In this document: piece by piece, positions 23,801 through 35,800 of the stretch
Position numbering within the stretch: position 1 is the stretch's first letter
Layout of the letters: every line of letters starts with the position of its first letter
Source of the DNA: Saxidomus purpurata
Taxonomy: Eukaryota > Mollusca > Bivalvia > Venerida > Veneridae
Length of the DNA: 64,000 bases
Assembly (NCBI GenBank): GCA_022818135.1
Contig: JAFMSR010000003.1
Location: 12,662,549-12,726,548 of the forward strand
Reading direction: 5' to 3'
Made by a program: the position numbers and the translations under genes
Notes under the pieces: model-generated
The model's input: only the letters and a program-made list of their open reading frames with translations
The model's database searches: none
Told to the model about the DNA's origin: nothing

Positions 23801-26800
23801 TTTTTTGATCATTAATATTGTGCATCCTGGGTGTTTATGTTATGGGGGCTGTGTAGGGCAATTTTCCATTAAAACCAGGTGCTGGATAAGATTAGGTATA
23901 AGATGTACTTTTCAGCCCTACATGTGTTATAAATCAATTCAGGTAACTAGCTCATGTTCCTTAAATGAATAACAAATTGACCAAACATGCAGTTATTACT
24001 TGTAGCAGTTGCTTCCCTTTTATTATGTTTCATTTGTATGTGTCTTAAACTAAAGTGGTGTTTAGATTTATGGCAATTGATGGATGATCGCCAACATAGC
24101 AAAAATAAAACCACTGCCACTAGTACTACCTTACACAGTAAATGCACCTTCTTAAAAAACATTTACTTGAATTTGACCATGTTTATTAATAAGTGTATTT
24201 ATTAGCAAACATCGCTATGAAAAATAATTTATAATTTATACTAATTTAATTACTCTCGATTATGGAACAAATTCTTACAGCTTATATTAATTGCTCTCGT
24301 AACTCCCTCCTGATGGAATCAACCTTGAAGAGAGAAAGGCAATGTGGAATTATCTGTGTCATGCCAAAGGACACTACCACTACTTGTGCCTGAAATTACA
24401 TAGCACAAATGTGGAGCACTAACAGATGAGGTGTCATGTGCTAGTTCTGCAGCCTTACCTTGAAGGTCAAGGTCACACTTAGAGGTCAGCGGTCTTAGAA
24501 TCCTGTATATATGCAAAAAATCATGTCCGGATTGAAACTGTAGGAGCCGCCGTGGCGCAATGGTAGCGCGTTCGCCTCAGGATCGAAGGGCCCCGGGTTC
24601 GATCCCTACCATCGCCATGTTGGTAGTGTCCTTAGGCAAGATACAATTGATTCCATCTGGAATGAGTCTCGAGAGCGATTAATATAAGTTGTAAGAACTT
24701 GTTTCGCAATCGAGAATAAATAAATTTGTATAAACTACAAATAAATAAAACGGATTGAAACTCTGTCATGCATTGAAGGAGTTTAAAATAATGGAAATGT
24801 GATGTGTGCTTTCTCTCTGTCTGACCGTCTATCTGTAGACATTTTTCTCTGTTCAGAGTGTAACTGAGGCTGTTACACATTGAAGGATTTAAAAATAACT
24901 TGGCACAAATGTTTAGCACATGGAGATGAAAGTGCTGTGCACAAGTATCAAGTCCACACCTTGATGGTCAAGGTCACAGGTATGAGACACCACTTCAGGG
25001 GCATTTGTCACTTATGAGTGACAGCTCTTCTTTATTAGTGGACCAGTTTGACGAAACTTCATGTTAAATTACTAAAGAAGACAATCTCATTTCAAACAAA
25101 GCATAATGGACTTTGAAAAGATTAACATGGAACTTGGTCAGATGATGTGTAGAACCCATACTCCAACACCAACTGCTCAAGGTTTCGGTCACTCTTAGGG
25201 GTCATTGGTTTTTTGTGTCCACTCAATATTTCCTAAACCCTTGACAGAATTTCTTGATATTTGGTCAAATATTAATCTAGTTGAGGGATGTGCAGAATCT
25301 GTTTTCAACTAGGTAAGAGACATACCATTAACATTATATAATGATGTAAGTTTTTGTGACAAGATATTTGTTAGGATATTTAAATCACATTCAGCCATTA
25401 TTTTAGTATTTACATTGTTTTGAAACAGCTTTAGCTTTTAAATTAATAAATCTTGAAATAAAAAAATATGCCTGTAATCAATTCATGAAGGACTGGGGAC
25501 AAATAAGCTAGGCTGAATGTCCAGTATCAAGTTACATGTTCAACAAAGAAATATATCAAGCTTATACAAAATCGATCACAAGTATGTACACTTTATTCAC
25601 AAATTATATCATTGTTTTAAAAGTACAATGAGATAATACATTTAAAAAATCTTAATTCTAACACTATTGGAAATTTCTCCTATATACACAAAGAAGGATT
25701 TGAGCATGATAAAACTATTAAGTATATCACGCTAGGCGTCTGGAACTATTTTTGACTGCTGAAATTCCCTCCCGTGTAAATTTCACACAACATCTACGAG
25801 TGTGCATGGGCTAATACGTTTGGATTGGTATTGTTGTGAATGAATTCAAGTGATGTAAAACAAATCTTAGTAAAATTTTCTGCACTTCCGGTATCGCCAG
25901 CAATATCAGAAACAACAAAAATAAGACGAATAACGTTGTATTTGAGGAGTAAAAAAGAACAGTCGGCCTCCGTGATTAGATTACTACGCATTTACACTCC
26001 CCACAGTGATATACTAACCGGTATATCACTCAAAAGTGAAATCTATTTCCTAAGTTTAACACTATAATTGTAATAGTTAAAAATTGCTTAATATTGGGGA
26101 CTTGTAAACTTGTTAAAGTTGATTAAAATTGTTCTTTATCTGAAAGACCCCAGTGTATTTCAGTTACAGGGCTTTAGTCTTTCAGTCATGAGGCCATTAG
26201 GCTGTGGCATTTCATATACAGGACTGGCGTCTTTTAGTTACTGGCCCTCTTACTGAAACATCCCCGGGTAGATTGTCAATATAGCTGCACATTTTTTTCA
26301 CCTTGTTATACCCCCGAAACGAAGTTAAGGGGGGTAAATAGGAGTCACCCGGTGGTTGGTCGGTTGGGCGGTCGGTGGGGCAGTCTGTTGCATTTTCCTT
26401 GTCCGGAGCATAACTTGAAAACTACTAGTTGGAATTCAATACAACTTCATACAATGGTCAAGCACATTGAGAGGAAGTGCAGTGCACAAGAACTATAACT
26501 CCATCTTGACTAATTACAGAGTTATTGCCCTTTGTTACTTTTCCTTGTCCGGAGCATAACTTGAAAACTACTGGTTGGAATTCAATACAACTTCATACAA
26601 TGGTCAAGTACATTGAGAGGAAGTGCAGTGCACAGGAACCATAACTCTTTCTTGACTCATTACAGAGTTATTGCCCTTTGTTACTTTTCCTTGTCCGGAG
26701 CATTACTAGAAAACTACTGGTTGGAATTCAATACAACTTCATACAATGGTCTAGCACAATGAGAGGAATTGCAGTGTACAAGAACCATAACTATATCTTG

Positions 26801-29800
26801 AGTATTTACAGAGTTATTGCCCAAATTTCACTTTCCTTGTCACAGAGCATAACTTGAAAACTACTGGTTGGAGTTCAATACAACTTCATACAATGGTCCA
26901 GCACAATGAGAGGAATTGCAGTGTACAAGAACCATAACTCTATCTTGACTAATTACAGAGCTATTGCCAAGAACAATATCTCTATTTTAGTTTATTTTTG
27001 CAAGGTATTCTGTTACAGTAACTACGAACTTCCTCAGTTTATAAAGCAGTCTTTCGGGGGTATTAATCACATTTAGTCACATTTAGTGATAGCTCTAGTT
27101 ACAAATATTGCTAGTTTTAAAGTAATGTTAATTTTGTTGTAAAGGATGCTCTGCCATCTCTATATTCTCTGTGTAACAAGGTCATAGACTTCTACTTCAT
27201 CTTGGTACCTGCCTATCAGCATCTTTGACATCTGAGGATTACAACAGATTGCTTGATGACTGGCACCTTTGTCTGTGAATTCTACTACCTCATTTCTCAG
27301 ATCACCATTCTGTCCAAACTGCAGTACATTGTCAGAGTTCATTCCACATACAAGCAGACTTCCTGTAGCAGTAAGATAGCAATCCCAGGCATTCTTTAAC
27401 TCTGAACTATTGTACTGTCCAACAACTTGTCCATTATTGTCCATTATAATCAGTCCTTTATTACTGTCAGAAACATAAATCCTTGAACCGTCCTGACTAA
27501 CTGCTATACTGTAGATGATAGAGAACAGTTTCTGTCCTGGCTTGTTCTTCCTGAGCAGCTTCTTCTTGCTACCAGATACACTGTATATATATACTGATGT
27601 ATACCTGTCAGAAATATACAGGTTACCGTTACAATAAGCTAGACACCAACATTTAAAGTCAGTGTTTATCTGCTTTGTATTTTTCAGACTGGCTCCTACT
27701 GAAATGAATTGAACTACTTGTTTATCTGTCAAACATACAGCAACTTCTTGTTTACTGATAGGACACACTTGCCATGGATGTCCAGGAAGATCACAGAAGT
27801 CTGTGACTGTAAATGTGGAACTGTCCAGACTTTTAAGTTTGCTGTTATTGTAGTCAGACAGTATGATTATTCCATCCTCCAGTGTACATGCACTGATAAT
27901 ATCACACTCATCCTCATCGGATTGAACTTTGACAGTATATTTCCTGCTTCCTTTAGCCTTAATTAAAGCATCTGTCTGCTTGGCAGTACCAGAACCAGAG
28001 TGTGTCTGATTTCCTTTGGTCTGGAGCTGAAGGTTGCTTGTAGAAGTTGATCCAAGTTGTGTAGTTTTGCCAAGCAAGCTAATTTCTCCTAATAATTCAA
28101 TAATTCTCTGATCTGGTGTGAAATCTATTTCTTCTTTATGGATATGTGCTTTGTTGTGTTCTATGCATTGAGAAGCATTGCTAGCAATATTTTCTCCTTT
28201 TTTAGCATTGACAAAGTCCTGTGAGACACTGTTGCCAGGAGCCCCTACTTTGTCTTGAGCTGATTTTACATTGGCTTTGTTTGCATCTAAAATTCTCATT
28301 CCTTCTTCTATCTTTCCAATCAGGGCTTTGTATTTATCTTCAATATCAGCTATGGAATATTTCTCTAGCTTGTCCAGCCTTTCATTTATTTCTTTCCTGC
28401 ATTTTCTGATTCTCTCAAGTATCCCTGCCTTCTGCTTTAAGTGATGATCTTTTTCCTCTTGTAGTTTTTTATGAATCTCTTTCAGACTCTTAGCTGTAGA
28501 GTCTAGCTCCTTCTTTATTTTTCTGTGAGTAGATGCATTTGCACTGTTTCGGATAAACTCGGGAATGTAGAAAATATCCTTGCATAACCTTTGAAAAAAA
28601 AATGAAAATGTGTTAAACCCGGTACATTTCAAAATTGGACTTGCCCATCTTTCAGTGTTGGACCTAACCATTAATGTTTAAAGGGGGATTAATTGAAATT
28701 TTACTCTCACGAAGTTATGATCAAACTGTACAGATGTGTAGGTTAATCATGATCTGCAGTATGGTAAGAGTTATTTCATCTCTCTGTAAGTAAAGTCTGA
28801 ATTTTTACTGAATTTTAGTTTATTGAATATTTCAAAGAATGCTTTAATTTTAACCCACATTAAGTTACTTACTCAACATGTTAAAGTCCCAGGATCACTT
28901 TGAATCTACTGATATAGTTACATAAATTTATTGATAGGATAATGATAGAACCATGTTGTATTCACTCTAAAACATTGTTTTTATGCCCCCAAAGGGTGGC
29001 ATATTAAAATCGCACCGTACGTCTGTCTGTCCGTCTGTCTGTGCGTCACCACTTACAAATTTGTGTCCGGACTGTAACTCTGTCATGCATTGAAGGATTT
29101 TAAAATAACTTGGCACACATGTCAAGCACATCAAGACAAGTGTCGTGTGCAAGACCTACATCCCTACCTCAAAGGTCAAGGTCACACTTGGAGTATGAAG
29201 GTTATGGAATCCTCTATATATGCACACATTTGTGTCTGGACTGTAACTTTGTCATGCATCGAAGGATTTTAAAATAACTTGGCACAAATGTCTAGCACAT
29301 CAAGACGACATATCGCGTGCAAGACCCACGTCCCTAGCTGAAAGGTCAAGGTCATACTTAGAGTTTGAAGGTAATGGATTCCTCTATATATGCATATATG
29401 CACACATTCGTGTCCGGACTGTAACTTTGTCATGCATTGAAGGATTTTAAAATAACTTGGCACAAATGTCTAGCACATCAAGACGACGTGTCGTGTGCAA
29501 GACCCACGTCCCTAGCTGAAAGGTCAAGGTCATTCTTTGAGTTTGAAGGTAATGGATTCCTCTATATATGCATATATGCACACATTCTAGTCCGGACTGT
29601 AACTTTGTCATGCATTGAAGGATTTCAAAATAACTTGGCACAAATGTCTAGCACATCAAGACGACGTGTCGCGTGCAAGACCCACATCCCTAGCTCAAAG
29701 GTCAAGGTCACACTTAGAGTTTGAAGGTAATGGATTCCTCTATATTTGCATATATGCACACATTCCTGTCCGCACTGTAACTTTTCATGCATTGAAGGAT

Positions 29801-32800
29801 TTTAAAATAATTTGGGACAAGTGTTCAGCACATCAAGATGACGTGTCGTGTGCAAGACCCACATCCCTTCCACAAAGGTCAAGGTCACACTTAGAGTTTA
29901 TAGGTAATGGAATCCTGTATATATGCATACATTTGTGTCCAGACTATAACTTTATCATGCTTTGAAGGATTTTAAAATAACTTGGCACAAATGTCTAGCA
30001 CACCAAGCGGATGTGTCGCGTGCAAGACCCAAGTCCCTACCTCAAAGGTCAGGGTCACACTTAGTGTTTAAAGTAATGGAATACTGTATGCATGGTTACT
30101 CTGTCATGCATGGACGGATTATAAAATTACATAGCACATTTATTGAGCACATGGAGAGGACACAGACTGTGAGGCACCTCTTTCGGGGGCATTCATCACT
30201 TGTGAGGGACAGCTCTTGTTTTTTAAAAAGTTATGTCAAAAAGTAAGAATCTTCACTTTATAAGATTCCAGATAATTAAATGTTTACCTGTGATCTACTG
30301 CCATGCACGTAGCACAACCAACCTCGTCGTGGTTTTGACAATATGTGTCAATAATATAATGGCTATGTCTGTTGCATTTCTCTGTAGGTGCGGCAAGCTG
30401 ACCTTGGTTGGATCCCTGTTGTCCCTGTGGTAATTTCTTGCTAGTTCTTGACGAGAATTGGCTTTTGTCTAGGATCTTGTGACTGGTTAATGCCGGAATA
30501 TCTTTATGTACTTTCACACAATTTACGCAGAAATAATCCTGACATTCTAAGCAATACTTTTTGGCTTCTATATTTTTACCTTTACGTTTACAAACTCGGC
30601 ATAGAAGATCAAACGTTTCGTCAGACAAAAAGTCTGTATTAACACTTTCTCCAGACGCCATTTTGTTAAACGCCCGCTAGGTCAAGTTTACTTTCTCATT
30701 AGTTATCCTTTGCAACCTGATGAGATATCCAAATTCTACATCAGTGAGTTTCATCTACAGTCAATTATCCATGCTTTTGTTCAATGATTTTTTTTTATTT
30801 GTTCATAATTTAATTATGTCACATCCGTATATACTGCAGCTTTTTTGCACATTATGTTATTTGTTAGAAATATTTATTTGTTTAAAATTTCCTTATCTTT
30901 TCTTTGCTAAATAAGGGAATGATAGGTAGACCTTGTGTTAAAACCCAATGTTAAAGTTTCCTCTGTTAAATAAAATATTTTGTCGCTAATTTCGTTATCA
31001 GGTTTATTTACTTTAGCAATAACCTTGGGTATATTGATCAGGTATTCGCCTTTAAGAGGCATTATGGGAAAGTGGCTTTTAAAGTAGAAACGTGATTTGA
31101 TATTTTTACTACGTAATGATATTTCTTTACTTCCTTTATCGTATTGAAAATTCATTTGACACCCTATACAACACTTCTGTATTTGCCATTTATACAATTA
31201 TGCAAAAAGTTGTATTCATCTGACATGATTCAGATCTGTAATCTATAGTGCTCATAAATGGGCTGGATATGTAATCAAGGGATCACATGTTCAACACCTG
31301 GCTCCATAATAAACATAACTAATTGTCTTTCAGATGAGACAATATATATCTCAGGTGTCCATGTATCAGTGCTATATACTGGACTGCTGCTGCTGATGAT
31401 GTGAAAGAACCATTGGAGTTTCTGAAAATGGAATAGTATTCCCTGAAACCTAAAATAATTAGCCTCTTCTAGGGAGCATAGGTCTTTGTTTCGTTTCCCC
31501 GAGGTTTTATCGCCCATTTCAACCATATTTCAGTTATTTTTACAAGCAGACATTTTACCTTACAATCGTTTCTTGGACCAATACTAAGTGGCATGGGCCA
31601 TCTAGATTATGTAATAAACCTCTAAACAACAATATGATACCAGTACCACAAAACTAACATTATCTGTTTATGCCCCACAGGTGCTTTTGCCACACCAATG
31701 ATCATGCTTCTACATTTTTTTTATATTTTTGAAGTTTATTTAGTCATAATGTAAATGTATCAATGAATTAAATACAATTTATAAATGTGTCAATATTATA
31801 TACAGTTACCAAAGCAATACACAGTTGTACAAAGGCAAAACTTGATTGTAAACAAAATACAGCAATATGAAAAAAGGACCACAATGGAAATAAGAGCTTG
31901 CTCTTTATTGTGTTATCCTTGGTACTGAAAAAAATGCATACATACATACACCAAAGAACACATTTTTATGGCATTTTCTATCATTCATCGGGAAAAAAAG
32001 AAAGAGCTGGTAATTATAGTTTAAACTTGTTTCTTTATTTAAAGAAGTGAAACATTCACCAAAAGGTTGTATCATGTATACAGTCAAACCTGTATTAAAC
32101 ATCCAACCACAGGATGCATAAGAAATGGCCGCTTAACACAGGTGGTTGCTCATTACAGATTTGTTTATTTTAAAATGGACAATTTGAATACATGAGTATT
32201 GGCTTCTTAAGGCAAGTGGCTATTTAATTGAGGTGACCTCTAACACAGGTTCAACTGTCATTGAATTCTCTGATAATTACTTCCCCCTGTTATACAAAGA
32301 TTTTTGTTGTACCTCTTTTTTGGCTTCTTCATAATTGAGTTTATGATGATGTTGTTGAATTTTATGTTTATATTTTTAGATTTCATGGGTTTGCAAATTC
32401 AGTTGATGTAGTACAGGTGACATCTTCTTTACGCTTGAGGACTTTAAGAAATCCTGAGTAAATTCCCAGTATATATAGACAATGGGTCAGGTTGTTTCAA
32501 ATAAGCGACCTTATTCTATGTTGCATTGAGCTACTGGCTGAAGTATTCAGTTGACTTACCTTAACCTGTTTTGTAGACTTACATTTACTATTTCTTACTC
32601 AATTAACTCCCTTTGCTGCCAAAAATGTAAGCCCAGTCAGTAGATACGGGCCAGAAAATATTCTGCTGAAATAATGAAAATATACTATGGTCTAGCCTGG
32701 TGGCGAGGCTAACTGCTTTGGTGAAATGTGGCATTTATAATGCAGGCCTGGCCTATATCATAGACTAGTTACTAGTCTGATAAAATTTATGTTTTTTCAA

Positions 32801-35800
32801 TATATGTACTATATTTCATGCACTATTTCCAGTCTATTTTATATGATTTTGCTTTGTACACTGGGGCAGTTTCCTGAAATCGGCGCTGGATAGTAGACTG
32901 GCTCTAGAACAAAACTGATAGATATTTATTAGTAAAAGAAATATTTCAGGGCCTGATGACCAGGCTACCTATATCACAAAATTGATGTAAATTGAGGTAA
33001 TTATTATAATGGTGAGTGGTTCAGAATTCTGGTTGCTTAAAGTAATTCAGCAGACGCTTCATGTGGATACCACATCTGTGAAATAGGCCCAGTGTAAATA
33101 CCAACCTGCAGATGAGCGAAAATAGCGGAACAAGAATCTATCCAATTGGATAGCTTTAAAATGACCTTTGCGAAAAAAGGGCAAAACTTGATTGTAAGCA
33201 AATTTTGAAGTCGAAATGGCTTAACTCAGATATGACATTTTCTCTTTTGACCTGTATCTCATTACAAAAACTATTTCATTTTAATGGTTTTGGAGACTAA
33301 AATAAACGAAAATATAAAACTTAAAAAAAAAGAATTAAGCCATTTCCACATGAAAGCGACAAAATGCTAAAGTGTAAGTGACTCGCCTTTCTGAAAGTTA
33401 CTGATCTCTACATGACTGTGACACTTAATTTACAACAAATTTTGTTTATTTCAGGAGGTCGTATTTTGAAGTGTTCTGGTTTACACACCATCTGTTTGTG
33501 ATCTTCTTTATTGGCATTTGTGTACATGGATTACAGTAAGTAATTGTTCTTGTTACCAGTATATAGAAGTTGATTGTTTGTTTGGGTGAAATATTGGCAT
33601 AGATTTCACACAGGGGGCCCGTGCAAATCTTTTTAGCAAACTAAGAGGTCATGTGATCAAGAGCTAAAACCAACTGCCTCTTCCTAAATCCTCCCAATAG
33701 TTTTACAAGAAAGACTCCAGATAAGGTTGGAAGGAGTTGTCTCCCTTGAACTAGCCGGAAACAGTATTACCATTCAGTAATTCCCTTCGACCTTATCAAA
33801 ACAAGCTCGGTTTCATGATGTAGTAGTGGTATAATACAGCACTTATACTTCCTTGCCATTCAGCTAGTGTTTATGGCAATGCAGTAGAATGTCCGCTTGA
33901 CTATGTCCTGAGTTTGAATCCCGCTCTGTTGGAAAAAATCTTCTTGGTTACCACACAGTGCTTGACAAAATTTGATGCCACCTGGTTTGAATCCTATCAT
34001 GACAGGTTGCATTTCAATATCTATGCTAGATGATATTGTGAAGTTTCATATGGGAGGCATTAGGGTTGGGGGGAGATATGTTCTACAAGCAGTTACGACT
34101 TGTTAAAAAAAGCGATTGGTTTAAATATTTAAGAGGTATAGAGGGTTATGTTTCAGGGATATACCCTCCAAGGTATGTTTTAGATGTATAAACACAGGTT
34201 TACCTTTTAGAGTAATGCTTCAGGGATATTATGAAATACAGTTATACGCTAGAGATTTATGTTTATTAGATGTATAGTAAAATGTTTATGTTTCAAAGAT
34301 ACACTTAGAAATTCATATTTTATTGTTATAATTAGCTGTTTAATACCATGTTTCAGAGATACTGTAAGAAGGTTGAGATTTAGAGGTAATGTTAGAGGTG
34401 CAACTGTATGTTTCAGAAATAATTAGAGGATTTGTGTTTCAGAGGTATAGTTAGAGGTCAGACAAACACAGACGAACATGATCCAGAGGTCTGTCAGTAT
34501 AAATACAGTGATTGGGGAAGTATACCAGAATGTCCTACACCACAGTTTGCTGCTTCAAGTCCTGCCGTAAGTTCAATTACCTATATTTGTCACTTCAGTT
34601 TTAACCCGGCAAATTTGAACCAGTTTCGTTATTAAATTTACTGTAGGGTTTTTTCCTTCAATTCAATGTGCCTAGCCTTGTTAATCGGAACCCGGATAAT
34701 CGGCTTTCGACCTGATGTTATTGTCTGCTCATTAATAAAATAGTTTGAATAACTCAGGAAATCATACTGAAACCATGTGTGGTTCTAAATTGATCAATTT
34801 CGCCAGCGAGCAGTTTTTTCACGTCGTAAAATTGACAGGTGCCACTTGATTTGAGTAAATATCGTCACTTGGTCAATAATATAGGATATGTGATTTGCAT
34901 CAGTCTAACATTTATATATGTTTGTGGCAATATTACCCTGTCATAAAATGAGTTAAGTTTCATATTCAATAAAGGTATCTTAAATCTAGGTTTTTCATGT
35001 CAAGCACACGTTGTGCACTGAGTTATAACAGGAACATGATGGTGACCCAATAAGCACAAGTCCTGCAAAACCAAAACAAAAAATGTCAAGACAGCATTAC
35101 ATGTATGTCAGAACATAGTGTATAAAGTTCTAACCTGGAAACCTGGTGAAGGTCCCAGTAATGGGGGTAGCCAGGTCGGAAGGGGGGAAATTAATTTTTG
35201 CTGAGCAACTGGTGAAGGGCTTACGGGGGATAACCAAAGTCAGTCAGGTAAACAAGGAGTCGAAGAGAAAGACAGATCTGAAGATTTCCAGGACGTTAGT
35301 ATGAGTTAGACAATCTTACATAGTTATTAAGGTTTAAGATCTAAAACTGAAATTGCAAAGATGTTTGGCATTCCAAAGAATACATTGACGGCTGGGTAAA
35401 AAGGCTGACGCTATTAAGGAAGGGTTCTTTAGTACCATCTCCAATATGGCCGACATGCTTACTCCGGAAAGTTCGAACTACCGATAATTCGAACAAATTT
35501 TGCTTCCCCGAGGGTGTTCGAGTTTTCGAGAGTCGACTGTATATGTTTGTCTACTGTTAGGTGTTTGAATTTCAAATCTTGCTTAAAGACCAGTTTCTTA
35601 TTAAATTGTCTGTAGTTTTCTGATTCACACCCCACATGGCCTAGCATTGTTAACTTAGAATGCCTTAGACCTCTCGTCCATTGCCGACTGATAGTTACGG
35701 TAAATATACGAACTTGGCTGGGCCTGATGTTTGTGGTATTAACCTCAACCTTCAGTCTTGTTTAAAGCAGCTTGTTCACAGTTTCTGGTGGAAAAATTTA

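Noticed and set aside
24540..24615. A functional tRNA gene
   Set aside because: A and B boxes are present but the acceptor ends do not pair, and a SINE body and tail follow with a target duplication.
28589..28671. Upstream ATG making the B-box exon 2 a stand-alone gene
   Set aside because: That part overlaps the polypyrimidine tract, and splicing to 30288 completes B-box 2 exactly.
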